Of a stretch of DNA of 64,000 nt, positions 32,772 through 44,403 are shown piece after piece. The stretch is taken from the NCBI RefSeq assembly GCF_000468755.1, contig NZ_AWEZ01000006.1:1-64000 (forward strand), given 5' to 3'. The notes under the pieces were generated by a model, which did not search any database, was not told the DNA's origin, and saw nothing but the letters and a program-made list of their open reading frames with translations. The position numbers were made by a program, and so were the translations under genes. This DNA comes from Olsenella profusa F0195 (GTDB lineage Bacteria; Actinomycetota; Coriobacteriia; Coriobacteriales; Atopobiaceae). The number at the start of each line of letters is the position of its first letter. Positions within the stretch are counted from its first letter, which is position 1.

Positions 32772-34415
32772 CTACAGCCCGTAGAGGGCCGAGAACTTCT
32801 CGGTGAGATAGGCGGTGTAGTAGCGCGCCGAGAAGGGCTCGCCACAGGCTGCCTCGATGAGCTCGCCCGCGTCCCTGGAGCGCCCGAAGCGCCATATGTG
32901 CTGCCTGAGCCAGGCGTGGATGGGGGAGAGATCGCCGCTCGCGAGCACGCCATCCCAGTCCATGCCCTCCGCGATCATCCGATGGCGCAGCTGTGCGCCG
33001 ATGGCACCACCCAGGGCATACGTGGGGAAGTAGCCAAAGAGGCCATCGGCCCAGTGCGTGTCCTGCAGGGCGCCCTGGGCGTCGCTCGGCACCTTGACGC
33101 CCAGGTACTCCCGGTACTTGGCGCTCCACAGCGCGGGGACGTCCCTGGCCGCACACTCGCCCGCAAAGAGCATCTGCTCGATCTCATAGCGGACGAGGAT
33201 GTGCAGGGGATAGGTGAGCTCGTCCGCCTCGGTGCGGACGGGCGTGCCCTCGGCTCGGTTGACGGCCAGGTAGAACTGGTTGGGCGTCACACGGCCCAAC
33301 TGCCCCTTGAAGTGGCTGGCCATCACGGCGAGCAGCGGCCCGGCAAAGGCGCGCGAGCGGCCCACGTAGTTCTCGAAGAAGCGGGACTGTCCCTCGTGCA
33401 TGCCCGATGACGTGCCACCCTTGAGGGACGTGTAGTTGTAGGCGGACTCCACGCCCGTCTCGTAGAGGGCATGGCCCCCCTCGTGCAGCATGGTGAACAC
33501 GTTGGAGCACACGTCATCCTCGCGCACGTGACAGGCGATGAAGCCGTAGTTGGTGGTGAGGGCGTCGCTGTAGGGGTGTTCGGTGGTGGCCAGGAGCATC
33601 TTGTTGCCGTCGAGCCCCTCGAGCCTCATGAGGTCGTAGGCGAGTTCCATCTGGCGGCGCTCGTCGAACTTGCCTTCGACGACGGTGCGCGGCGGCTGCC
33701 AGCCCTTCTGCCGGATGGCGGAGAGCAGGGGCACCACTGCCTGCTTGACCTCGGCAAAGAAGGCGTCGTAGAAGCCACGGTCGGTGCCATGCTCGAAGTC
33801 GTCCAGCCATACGTCGTACGGGGCGGAATCGGGTCTGCGAAGCCTGGCGATGGTGGTGGCCTGCGCCACCAGGCGGTCGAGGTAGGGCTCGAAGGACGCC
33901 CAGTCGTCATCCGCCTTGGCCTTGCGCCACACGGCGTCCGCCTCGTTGGTGAGGCGTGCGAAGCCACCCTGTACGTCGGCGGGGACGCCCACGAGGCGCG
34001 CCCGGTCGCGCTGGATGATGCGTGCCTGTGCCTCCTGCGTCTCGGTGAGGATGTGCCCCATCTTGGAGAGGCGCTCCAGGAGCTCGCCAGTCTCCTTGGA
34101 GCAGAGCAGGGCCTGGTCCTCCTCCTCGAGGATGGACAGCGCCTCGCCGCGGTCCGCCGTGGCGTCCGCGGGATCGAGCGAGGGGCCATAGCACGAGATG
34201 CCCGTGCTCGCATAGCGATGCGCGTAGCGGTGGCGCTCGAGGTTGTCGAGGGCGTCTATGTCCGCCTTGGGGTTGCCGATGGCGGCCGGGCTCGTCTTGG
34301 GCGGCATGCCGTCCGAGGGCGCCGCATGCGCGGCCTGATGGGTGTTGGGTGCGGTGACGCTCTCGTCTGCCATGGGGTTCCCCGTTTCTCTTGCGTTTGA
34401 CGGTGTTGTGGACAT
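32772..34415 (-). CDS. M32-family metallocarboxypeptidase
   Basis: This 547-residue zinc carboxypeptidase removes C-terminal residues from peptides in the cytosol. The active-site motif HEGGH is present in FTMLHEGGHALYE (His311, Glu312, His315), with the downstream Glu in GMHEGQSRFFENYVGRS and the family segment YPLHILVRYEIEQMLF. The N-terminal ~35 residues are Ala/Pro/Thr-rich, and the start is uncertain: ATG 34415 or ATG 34373, neither with a strong ribosome binding site. dtd follows after 7 bp. Divergent from the ROK kinase. Confidence 0.9.
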   Translation of the reverse strand: MSTTPSNARETGNPMADESVTAPNTHQAAHAAPSDGMPPKTSPAAIGNPKADIDALDNLERHRYAHRYASTGISCYGPSLDPADATADRGEALSILEEEDQALLCSKETGELLERLSKMGHILTETQEAQARIIQRDRARLVGVPADVQGGFARLTNEADAVWRKAKADDDWASFEPYLDRLVAQATTIARLRRPDSAPYDVWLDDFEHGTDRGFYDAFFAEVKQAVVPLLSAIRQKGWQPPRTVVEGKFDERRQMELAYDLMRLEGLDGNKMLLATTEHPYSDALTTNYGFIACHVREDDVCSNVFTMLHEGGHALYETGVESAYNYTSLKGGTSSGMHEGQSRFFENYVGRSRAFAGPLLAVMASHFKGQLGRVTPNQFYLAVNRAEGTPVRTEADELTYPLHILVRYEIEQMLFAGECAARDVPALWSAKYREYLGVKVPSDAQGALQDTHWADGLFGYFPTYALGGAIGAQLRHRMIAEGMDWDGVLASGDLSPIHAWLRQHIWRFGRSRDAGELIEAACGEPFSARYYTAYLTEKFSALYGL

Positions 34416-34557
34416 ACGCCCCTAGTCTAGTCCGCACGCCAACCAAATGGAGCGGCTATCGACCTGTGAGGCCCATTTGCGTTCCCGAGCGCGATACTGA
34501 AAGGGTCTGTGAGCATGAGTGCCCGATGGTATCGGGCGGGGAGAACGGAGGCCAATC

Positions 34558-35520
34558 ATGGCGGAGGAAACCAGGTGCGTGCTAGGCATCGATGTGGGCG
34601 GCACATCCATCAAGGCGGGGCTGCTCTCCCTTGATGGCGAGGTCATTGGCAGGACCAGGATCCCCACGGGCGAGCTGACGAGCACGGCGGCATTTGGGGA
34701 GGTCACGGAGGGACTGGACCAGCTCGTCGTGTCGGCGGGACACACGGGGTCCGATGTGGTCGCCATGGGGCTTGACGTGCCTGGCCCCGTGGACGATACG
34801 GGCAAGGTGGGCTTCTTCCCCAACGTCGCGCTTGATTCCGAGGGCATGCGCAACGCCCTGCAGGAGGCCTTTCCCGGCTCGCAGCTCGCCTTTGTGAACG
34901 ACGCCAACGCCGCCGCCCTCGGCGAGCTCTGGAAGGGCACGGCCAAGGGCATCAGCAGCTTTGTGATGATCACGCTCGGCACGGGCGTGGGTGGCGGCGT
35001 GGTCATCGGCGGCAGGCTCGTGAGTGGTGCGTTCGGTGCCGGCGGCGAGATAGGCCACATCACCGTCCAGCCCGAGGGCGAGCAGCGCACCTGCGGCTGC
35101 GGCCGCCATGGGTGCCTGGAGCAGTATGCCTCCGCCAAGGGGCTGGTATGGCTCTACCGCCGCGAGTGCAAGCGATCTGATGCCGTGCCCGCTCACATCG
35201 TGCACGAGACCGACACCATCTCCGTCTTCCGTGCCCTGCAGGAGGGTGACGAGTGCGCAGACATCGCGGTGGACGTCATGTGTGACCGTCTGGGCTTTGC
35301 TCTGGCACAGATATCCGCGACCATCGATCCGGCCGCCTATCTCGTCGGCGGTGGCGTGGCGGGGGCATTCGACCTCTTTTCCACGCGCCTGGCGGCGGCG
35401 TATCGCTCGCACTGCCTGTCCACCTCGGCGGACGCGCGCATCCTGCCATGCAGCCTGGGCAACGATGCCGGCATGTATGGCGCCGCCTATGCAGGGCTGA
35501 CGCAAGCGGGGCTGCTGTAG
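34558..35520 (+). CDS. ROK-family glucokinase
   Basis: This 320-residue sugar kinase has the ATP-binding N-terminal motif LGIDVGGTSIKAG, the phosphate loop ITLGTGVGGGVVIGG, substrate Asp in FVNDANAAALGE and the ROK zinc motif CGCGRHGCLEQYAS (about 179-192). It probably phosphorylates glucose released by intracellular glycosidases. Start ATG 34558 follows ACGGAGG. No DNA-binding domain is present, so it is a kinase and not a ROK repressor. Confidence 0.9.
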   Translation: MAEETRCVLGIDVGGTSIKAGLLSLDGEVIGRTRIPTGELTSTAAFGEVTEGLDQLVVSAGHTGSDVVAMGLDVPGPVDDTGKVGFFPNVALDSEGMRNALQEAFPGSQLAFVNDANAAALGELWKGTAKGISSFVMITLGTGVGGGVVIGGRLVSGAFGAGGEIGHITVQPEGEQRTCGCGRHGCLEQYASAKGLVWLYRRECKRSDAVPAHIVHETDTISVFRALQEGDECADIAVDVMCDRLGFALAQISATIDPAAYLVGGGVAGAFDLFSTRLAAAYRSHCLSTSADARILPCSLGNDAGMYGAAYAGLTQAGLL

Positions 35521-35627
35521 GTCCATGCCCCGCATTTGGTGGTATTCTTGACTCACGTTACTGATGCGGCGTCCAGGGATGCAGCAGGCAGTCCCGAGCC
35601 ACCGAACGGATCATGGAGGAGAAGTCG

Positions 35628-36080
35628 ATGAGTGATTTTGTCAAGGCAAGCAACGTCTTTCTGGATAACCCCGCCACCACCGTTGATGAGGCACTCGATT
35701 TCATCTCGGGCAAGGCTGTGGAGTTGGGCCTTGCCAACGACAAGCAGGCCGTTCTCGAGGCCTTCAAGGCCCGTGAGGGCGAGGGTACCACGGGCATGAT
35801 GGGGAGCTTCGCCATTCCGCATGCCAAGAGTGCCGCCATCACCGATGCCGCCGTCATCGTGGTTAAGTTTGCGGGTGACGTCGCATGGGAGTCCATGGAC
35901 AAGAAGCCCATCCGCGTTGCCATCGCCCTGCTCATCCCCGATGCGGAGGCTGGCACCACGCACCTGCAGATACTCTCCAAGGTCGCCATCATGCTGATGG
36001 ACGAGGAGTTCCGCTCCCAGACCCTGGAGGATGGCGACCCCGCCTCCATCGCCCGGCGCATCAACGCTCGTCTCGACTAG
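35628..36080 (+). CDS. PTS fructose/mannitol-family EIIA protein
   Basis: This 150-residue EIIA type-2 domain has the phosphorylated His65 in GSFAIPHAKS. Enzymes of this family pass phosphate from HPr to fructose- or mannitol-type EIIB. No EIIB or EIIC lies next to it, so it serves a distant transporter or a regulatory role. It follows the kinase gene after 107 bp and ends before a strong terminator. AGGAGAAG precedes ATG 35628; ATG 35613 overlaps that site and is unlikely. Confidence 0.88.
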   Translation: MSDFVKASNVFLDNPATTVDEALDFISGKAVELGLANDKQAVLEAFKAREGEGTTGMMGSFAIPHAKSAAITDAAVIVVKFAGDVAWESMDKKPIRVAIALLIPDAEAGTTHLQILSKVAIMLMDEEFRSQTLEDGDPASIARRINARLD

Positions 36081-36129
36081 CGCCTTCCCAGGCCCTCCGG
36101 GGAGTCCCCGTGCGGACAGCTCCTTAGGC

Positions 36130-36213
36130 TGTGCGAGGTTTTTTAGCGATCCTTGTCTCGCGTGCGGATTCCAGTCCGCACGCGAGACGTTTTTATCGAG
36201 AAAACCTCGCACA
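36130..36213 (+). terminator. long nested hairpin with intrinsic terminator
   Basis: The inner stem is perfect over 14 bp (GTCTCGCGTGCGGA at 36155-36168 with 36175-36188, 6-nt loop) and is followed by GTTTTTATC, a canonical terminator for the EIIA gene. An outer perfect 13-bp stem (36130-36142 TGTGCGAGGTTTT with 36201-36213) encloses it, and CGAT/ATCG pairs between them, so the whole 84 bp can fold as one extended hairpin or act on both strands. Confidence 0.8.
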
Positions 36214-36574
36214 ACCACAACCGGGATGGAGGCGATCCGGGGGAGGGAAGGGCGAGGGGAGTGGGACATGCCGAGCGGCATGAGCTGACCGTGCCGCCCG
36301 CAGCCTGTCCCTCCAGGTGGCCCTGGAGGGACAGGCGAGCCTGCCAAAGCGGACGATCTGTCGCGGACAGCCCTCGCTTTTGGCTAGGCGACGACATCGC
36401 CGGTAAGACCGGGCATGTCCCCATGCCATGAGCCGGTGGCGAAGCGTGTGGGGAAGCCTGCCAGGAGCGCATCCTGCCGACCCGTGGGGTGGGCGTGAAG
36501 CCTGCGCCAAGGACATCGGCACTTGTGGACGACTTCCCGCGTTCCCGTGTCGGCGTGTAATCTGACGGGACAAG
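36214..36574. other. 360 bp non-coding, rich in hairpins
   Basis: No supportable gene. Two clean hairpins are present: 36267-36282 (CATGCC/GGCATG, 4-nt loop) and 36304-36335 (CCTGTCCCTCCAGG with its exact inverse, 14-bp stem, 4-nt loop). The rest, up to the ferritin stop, contains GGGCATG/CATGCCC-like half-matches. It could be the 3' region of the ferritin transcript, a small structured RNA or decayed repeats. Confidence 0.55.
36304..36335. repeat. perfect 14-bp inverted repeat
   Basis: CCTGTCCCTCCAGG, loop TGGC, CCTGGAGGGACAGG. There is no T run on either side, so it is not a typical intrinsic terminator. It lies in the intergenic stretch between the convergent EIIA and ferritin genes. Confidence 0.75.
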
Positions 36575-37093
36575 CTACATCGCCAGGGCGGTCTGGGCGG
36601 TGTAGGTACGCGTCTGGTATTCGCGGTCTAGGTTGTAGAGTCCCATGGGGTCGGAGCCGAAGAGGTTCATGTTGGTGACCATCTCGGTGGCGTTGGCCTC
36701 CTCCTCGCCCTGCTCCTCGACGAACCAATCGAGCATCTTCATGGTGCGCAGATCGCTGACCTTCTGGGCTACGGCGTAGCACTCGCTGATGCTCTTGGTG
36801 ATGTACTGCTCGTGCTCGAGGGCGGCCGTGAGGGGCGCGAGGTCGTCCGCAAAGGTGAGGTCGGGCTGGGCGATGGCCTCCATCTTGGGGAGGACGTCGT
36901 TGTCCAGCAGGTAACGGCGCAGGATCTTTGCATGGTCGACCTCCTCCTTCGACTGGATCACGTACCAGTTGGCGAAGCCCTTGAGGCCACGGTCGTCGTA
37001 GTAGTCGGCAAAGGTCATGTAGAGGTAGGCGGAGTAGAGCTCCTTGTTGATCTGTGCGTTGAGAATCTGAGAGACGCTGTTGTCGAGTGCCAT
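36575..37093 (-). CDS. ftn: ferritin
   Basis: This 172-residue four-helix iron-storage protein carries ferroxidase-centre residues in NKELYSAYLYMTFADYYDD (Glu), SKEEVDHAKILRR (Glu and His) and the later EEQGEEEANA segment. Length and motifs fit bacterial non-haem ferritin (FtnA type): it oxidises and stores Fe in a 24-mer shell in the cytosol. AAAGGAAG precedes the start. It stands alone, downstream (on the minus strand) of the YtrA-type operon. Confidence 0.93.
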   Translation of the reverse strand: MALDNSVSQILNAQINKELYSAYLYMTFADYYDDRGLKGFANWYVIQSKEEVDHAKILRRYLLDNDVLPKMEAIAQPDLTFADDLAPLTAALEHEQYITKSISECYAVAQKVSDLRTMKMLDWFVEEQGEEEANATEMVTNMNLFGSDPMGLYNLDREYQTRTYTAQTALAM

Positions 37094-37248
37094 GATGGCT
37101 TCCTTTCGCTTGTCGGCGATACCGGTGGGCTATGTCGTGCCGCTACCCTCATCTATACCCGTCCATGGTGTGCTATGCACGGAGGAGTGGCATAGTGCTC
37201 GCGTAAAAAGTCCGCACGAGTCTCGAGAGCCCGTCGCCATGATACCAG

Positions 37249-37926
37249 CTACAGCTCGCGCGCCTCGTAGAGGCGTACCGAGAGGAGCGCACTTGCGGCG
37301 TAGAGCACAAGGGAGCCTGCGAGGAGCAGGACGGGCGCGGTGGTGCTCAGGGAGCTGCTGAGGGAGCTGCTGAACTCGCCGAGGATGGTGTCACCAAAGG
37401 CGCTCAGAAGCAGAGGCGGGAGCATGACGAGGAGCAGGGCGATGACCCTGGCGCCGCGGTTGAGGCCGAGCCATATGACAAGGGGCATGAGAAGCGAGGC
37501 GCCTGCGAACAGCGCCGCCATGCCATAGAGCGTCATCATGATAAGGCCTGATGACGGGGGCATCTCGGAGGGGAACAGGCCAAGCGGCTGGGAGGTGGCG
37601 ATGACACCATATGCGATGAGGGAAAACAGCGCGAAGGCCGCAACGGCGCTGACGAGCACGCTCAGGTAGCGACCGAGCACCACCTGTCTGCGCGTGAGCG
37701 GCAGCGCGAGGCGGTACTGACCCCAGCCGTTGTTCTCCTCCATGCTGAAGACACCAAGGAGATACGTGTAGGAGGAGACCATGCCGCACATGATGCACAG
37801 CAGGAGGAACACAGTGACGTCTTTGAGGATATAGGCGTTGAACGCTCCGAGGACAACCAGAACGAGGCACATGAGCACGGCGTTCTTGCGCATGGTCACG
37901 AGGTCGATCAGGAGCATGGTCTTCAT
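37249..37926 (-). CDS. ABC-2-type transporter permease
   Basis: This 225-residue protein has six hydrophobic segments and no soluble domain (examples: VLMCLVLVVLGAFNAYIL, LLLAGSLVLYAASALLSV). The loop FSMEENNGWGQYRLALPLTRRQVVLGRYLS is the interface pattern of ABC-2 permeases of bacteriocin/antibiotic-resistance type, which contact the ATPase. It overlaps the ATPase gene by 4 bp (ATGA) and is the third gene of a GntR-ATPase-permease operon. The substrate is unknown; such YtrABC-like systems often answer to cell-wall antibiotics. Confidence 0.82.
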   Translation of the reverse strand: MKTMLLIDLVTMRKNAVLMCLVLVVLGAFNAYILKDVTVFLLLCIMCGMVSSYTYLLGVFSMEENNGWGQYRLALPLTRRQVVLGRYLSVLVSAVAAFALFSLIAYGVIATSQPLGLFPSEMPPSSGLIMMTLYGMAALFAGASLLMPLVIWLGLNRGARVIALLLVMLPPLLLSAFGDTILGEFSSSLSSSLSTTAPVLLLAGSLVLYAASALLSVRLYEAREL

Positions 37927-38795
37927 GCGAGGTCCCCCTTCAGCGTGATGGTCATGTACGACTCGATGTCGGCGGCATCGACGGCGATGTTCGGGTGCTC
38001 GCGGGCGAACGCGCGGCGGTCCGGCACGAGCAGGTCGCAGGAGTACTCGTGGCGCAGGTAGCGCATGCCGGGCCCGAGGAGGTGCTCGGCCTCTTCGGAG
38101 CGCAGGTGCGCGATGCCCGCCTCGTCGCAGATCGCATCGCGCGTGAGGGCAAAGGTGATGCGGCCCTCGTCCAGGCAGACGATGCGGTCGGCGATGTGCT
38201 CGAGGTCGGTGGTGATGTGCGTGGCGAGCAGGATGCCACGTCCCTCGCGCTCGGCCATGAAGCCGCGCAGGACGTCGAGCACGTCCTCGCGGGCGAGGGG
38301 GTCGAGCCCGGCCGTGGCCTCGTCAAGGACGAGCAGGTCGGGGCGGTGCGCGAGCGCGAAGGCGAGCTGCAGGCGCATGCCCATGCCGCGCGAGAGGTCG
38401 CGCACGACCTTCTTGCCGTCGAGGGCGACGTCGTGCACGAGGCCATCGAAGAGCTGGTAGTCCCACATGTCCCCATATGACAGGGAGCCCAGGGTCGCCA
38501 CATCCCGCACCCTGAGGGTCTGCGGGAACGCGATCGTGTCGAAGACCGTGCCGACATGCCGCTTGACGGCGGCGAGCCGGGGGTTCGTGACGCTCGCCCT
38601 CTCGCCGAGCAGCTCTGCGGCGCCGCCGTCGTAGGGGATGAGGCCGAGGAGGCTCTTGATGAGGGTCGTCTTGCCGGCCCCGTTGCGCCCGACGAGGCCC
38701 ACGACCTCGCTCGGCGCGACGTCGAGCGAGACGCCGTCGAGCGTGAAGCCCTCGTAGCGTTTGGTGAGGTCCTTGATGCGGATGAGGTCTTCCAT
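37923..38795 (-). CDS. ABC transporter ATP-binding protein (YtrB-like)
   Basis: This 290-residue ATPase has Walker A VGRNGAGKTTLIK, signature DLSRGMGMRLQLAFAL (LSRGM in place of LSGGQ), Walker B LLVLDEATAGLDPLAREDV and the switch His in LLATHITTDLEHI. The variant signature and order of genes fit YtrB/BcrA-like exporters. A C-terminal domain of about 80 residues follows the ATPase core. It lies 11 bp after the regulator gene and overlaps the permease. Confidence 0.87.
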   Translation of the reverse strand: MEDLIRIKDLTKRYEGFTLDGVSLDVAPSEVVGLVGRNGAGKTTLIKSLLGLIPYDGGAAELLGERASVTNPRLAAVKRHVGTVFDTIAFPQTLRVRDVATLGSLSYGDMWDYQLFDGLVHDVALDGKKVVRDLSRGMGMRLQLAFALAHRPDLLVLDEATAGLDPLAREDVLDVLRGFMAEREGRGILLATHITTDLEHIADRIVCLDEGRITFALTRDAICDEAGIAHLRSEEAEHLLGPGMRYLRHEYSCDLLVPDRRAFAREHPNIAVDAADIESYMTITLKGDLA

Positions 38796-38806
38796 GGCGT
38801 CTCCCC

Positions 38807-39181
38807 TCAGTCGGACTCGGCGAGCGTGTCGAGCATCTCGTGCAGCTCGGCCGTGGCGATGCCGACGGCCTTGGCCTTGTCCAGCGCCTTGCCGAGCAGC
38901 TCCTCCACCTGCCGCATGCGCTCCTCGCGCAGCAGCTCCACGTTGCCACCGGTGACGAAGCTGCCCTTGCCCTGCACGGTGTCGATGAAGCCCTGGGCCT
39001 CGAGCTCCGCATAGGCGCGCTTGGTGGTGATGGCCGAGATGCGCAGGTCGTTGGCGAGCGAGCGGATGGAGGGGAGCGCCTCGCCCTGGTCGAGCTCGCC
39101 TGTGAGGATGGCGTCCCTCATCTGCGAGACGATCTGCTCGTAGATGGGCTTGTCGCTCGAGTTGGAGATGATGACGTCCAC
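38807..39181 (-). CDS. GntR-family repressor, YtrA subfamily
   Basis: This 124-residue protein has an N-terminal winged helix (KPIYEQIVSQMRDAILTG, then LPSIRSLANDLRISAITTKRAYAELEAQGF and the wing VQGKGSFVTGG) and only about 50 residues of C-terminal helices, which marks the YtrA group. It starts with GTG at 39181 behind GGGGGAGGG. It likely represses its own operon by binding the palindrome at 39211-39237, releasing it on an envelope-stress ligand. Confidence 0.88.
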   Translation of the reverse strand: MDVIISNSSDKPIYEQIVSQMRDAILTGELDQGEALPSIRSLANDLRISAITTKRAYAELEAQGFIDTVQGKGSFVTGGNVELLREERMRQVEELLGKALDKAKAVGIATAELHEMLDTLAESD

Positions 39182-39210
39182 GCGAGCCCTCCCCCGCTGC
39201 TCTGTTGCCT

Positions 39211-39237
39211 TACTGTATATGTACAGTATATACAGTA
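39211..39237 (-). promoter_or_regulatory. operator of the YtrA-type operon
   Basis: TACTGTATAT (39211-39220) and ATATACAGTA (39228-39237) are perfect 10-bp inverse arms around a 7-bp centre GTACAGT, 30 bp before the regulator start. It is AT-rich in otherwise GC-rich DNA and probably overlaps the -10 region. This is the expected position for an autoregulatory GntR site. Confidence 0.75.
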
Positions 39238-39501
39238 GATACGGATGTCAAGGGATTTGGGGATTTTACCCACCGGCTGACGTATGTCATATCGCACTGC
39301 GAAGGTGCGATTTTGGAAGGCACGATGATACGGATGCCAAGGAAGGCAGGGGAATTTTGGGGCACACATCCTCTAAGTTCCGAGTAGCGCGCAAAAGGTG
39401 ATGAGCCATTCGCGCATATTCCGTTGCACTAGGGTGCTCAATAGCAGTGCTCGTGGTTCTTCGCGTCTGCTTGGGTGACGTAAGGGTGGGCAGGAGTCAG
39501 C

Positions 39502-40257
39502 TCAGTGCCTCGATGAGACGGGTGCAGTGCCATGGGGCATCATGGTTCGGGTACACGTCTCATGTATGGTGAAGAAGTCGGGCTTCTGTCGGATCTCGGA
39601 GTACTCGAACATGATGCCCTGAGAGTCGAAGAAGTGCCCGCGTATGACCCCAACTGCCTGGGGGCCATCGATGCCAAAGATCATCTGGTCATCATCGTTG
39701 GGCGCCTCTATGGTGATGGTGCGTTTGCCCGTGGTGATTGCCACGCCCTGTGACTCGAGGTACGCATAGAGCGAGCCTTCCACGTCACGAGGCGTGAGGG
39801 CGGGTGCCTCGGTAGCCAGCAGATGGGAGGTCTCGATCGAGACGGGGATGCCATCTGCCGACTTCACACGGTTGATGACGAAGATAGGCGTTCCTGGACT
39901 GAAGCCGGTTGCCTGAGAGAGTCGCTCGTCAACAGTGATGCGCTCGAAGGAGCGCACGTATACAGTGCTCTCGAAACCCTGATGCCTTGCACGCTCCGCA
40001 AATGACTCAAGGTTATCTGGCGCGCCCCTGTCGTCAGTCTGCGGTCGCCAGATGATGCGAACGCCTTTGCCCTGTATGGGTTGCACATAGCCGTTGAGTG
40101 CAAGCTCCGAGAGTGCGCGGCGTACCGTGGAGCGCGAGCATCCGTAGCGGGCGCACAGCTCACTCTCGGACAAGAGCATCGACTGATAGCTATAGAGTCC
40201 ACGCTCGATGCCGCTCTGGATGTCCCTGTATATGTTCTGAAACAGTGCCCTTGCCAA
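39502..40257 (-). CDS. GntR-family regulator with UTRA domain
   Basis: This 251-residue protein has an N-terminal winged helix (LLSESELCARYGCSRSTVRRALSELALNGYVQPIQGKG) and a C-terminal UTRA ligand domain (TPIFVINRVKSADGIPVSIE and VGVIRGHFFDSQGIMFEYSE). UTRA regulators of PTS operons bind a sugar phosphate and lose their operator. It is divergent from the alpha-glucoside EIICB gene, with several palindromic sites in between. The start appears to be TTG (40257) behind GGGAG; no better ATG exists without cutting the DNA-binding domain. Confidence 0.88.
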   Translation of the reverse strand: MARALFQNIYRDIQSGIERGLYSYQSMLLSESELCARYGCSRSTVRRALSELALNGYVQPIQGKGVRIIWRPQTDDRGAPDNLESFAERARHQGFESTVYVRSFERITVDERLSQATGFSPGTPIFVINRVKSADGIPVSIETSHLLATEAPALTPRDVEGSLYAYLESQGVAITTGKRTITIEAPNDDDQMIFGIDGPQAVGVIRGHFFDSQGIMFEYSEIRQKPDFFTIHETCTRTMMPHGTAPVSSRH

Positions 40258-40333
40258 TGCCCATCATCTCCCACCAGGGCGCATGTCATGTCGTTATGCC
40301 GCTCAGCCCACATATATGTCCGTTGGTACAAAT

Positions 40334-40400
40334 CTGTTCGAACAAGCTATTCCTGTCCGAACAAGTTGATTAAAAATACTATATAAGTTGTCCGGACAAG
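40334..40400. promoter_or_regulatory. three palindromic operator sites, UTRA regulator
   Basis: Three copies of a CTGTYCGRACAAG-type site lie in the divergent promoter: 40334-40346 (CTGTTCGAACAAG), 40353-40365 (CTGTCCGAACAAG) and 40388-40400 (TTGTCCGGACAAG, core TTGTCCGGACAA fully palindromic). A weaker fourth, CTGTTCGGACGAT, is at 40435-40447. The AT-rich TTAAAAATACTATATAA between sites 2 and 3 probably contains promoter elements. Confidence 0.75.
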
Positions 40401-40498
40401 TGTGATGTTCCCTTAGGCGCCGAGGAGATGGAGTCTGTTCGGACGATGACGAGGAGTCGTCTCAGGGCGAGCGACTTCACCGGCTCACGGAGAGGATC

Positions 40499-43512
<3,014 letters not shown>

Positions 43513-43615
43513 GTCGGTGCGCCATCTCAGTCTCGATGCTGGCCACGTCCTCATGCAAGCCGTGTGGGGCGTGGCCTGCGAATCGGGCGTACGACATGAC
43601 GTGGGGGAGGGCACG

Positions 43616-44251
43616 ATGGGCAAGGGGCATAGGAAGTCACAGAGGTCACGGTCTGCGGTGATGGGCACGCGAGCGGATCCGCATCGTGTCGAGCGCGCGT
43701 GCCGAGCGGCACGTGCGCATATGCGGGCAGATGCTCCTTGGCTCATCGCACCTCTTGACGCATCGTGCCTTTCAAAGCGCGAACAGCTTACGAGACGGAC
43801 GTTCACTGTGGTCGAGGTCGTTCTCTGCCTCGATGTCCTCGCCATCATCGTCAGCCTGTCATTCGCCACAGGTGGTCTGACGTCAGATAGCCTGAGGGAT
43901 CTCTTCAATGGGAGTCCGTCGGCAGCCATCGACCTTGTTGCCGGGTGCGCCCAACTGTTTGTGGCATACCTCCTGCGAATTGCCTACAGGCACTACCGCG
44001 TGGGTGACGCAGGCTATGCCCTCGGAAACCTCATCGCCCTTGCCTGCGCGGAGCTCCTGCTGCAGAGCATGGTTGGGTTTATTGCCCTAGTCGTACTCCT
44101 GTGGCGTACATATCACCGCTGCTCGTCGGCACTGATCCCCTGGGCTCGCCATCGTCGCCTTGGCGGCGTGCTTGTTGACGTCTCGGGAGCCCTCGTCGTC
44201 CTCGTGCTGGCGGCGATCCTGTTCTATGCCCATATGCGGCTTGCCGCGTAG
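43616..44251 (+). CDS. membrane protein of unknown function
   Basis: This 211-residue protein has a basic N-terminal third (GKGHRKSQRSRS, many Arg) and four hydrophobic segments: VVEVVLCLDVLAIIVSLSFA, IDLVAGCAQLFVAYLLRIA, LIALACAELLLQSMVGFIAL and VLVDVSGALVVLVLAAILFY. No family motif. The ATG at 43616 has GGGGGAGG. It follows the GH4 gene by about 100 bp and may be cotranscribed with the alpha-glucoside operon, but no functional link is visible. Confidence 0.65.
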   Translation: MGKGHRKSQRSRSAVMGTRADPHRVERACRAARAHMRADAPWLIAPLDASCLSKREQLTRRTFTVVEVVLCLDVLAIIVSLSFATGGLTSDSLRDLFNGSPSAAIDLVAGCAQLFVAYLLRIAYRHYRVGDAGYALGNLIALACAELLLQSMVGFIALVVLLWRTYHRCSSALIPWARHRRLGGVLVDVSGALVVLVLAAILFYAHMRLAA

Positions 44252-44403
44252 TCGGTGTACCTGCGTCGCGTCGTCATGCGCCCTGGACGATATGCGGGGG
44301 TGACCGGGGCCTTGCTCCATGAAGCAGAGGCCATCTATGTGACAGCGTGGGTTAGGCTTCGGTTGTCGTAACCGACATACCATATTCATGGGGGATCCCA
44401 GCC

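Noticed and set aside
34519-34557. Upstream extension of the ROK kinase
   Set aside because: The ATG at 34519 adds 13 unmatched residues and lacks a ribosome binding site; ACGGAGG fits ATG 34558.
35628-36080. EIIA as the missing partner of the alpha-glucoside EIICB
   Set aside because: It belongs to the fructose/mannitol EIIA family by its IPHAKS motif, while the EIICB is of the glucose family and needs a Crr-type EIIA.
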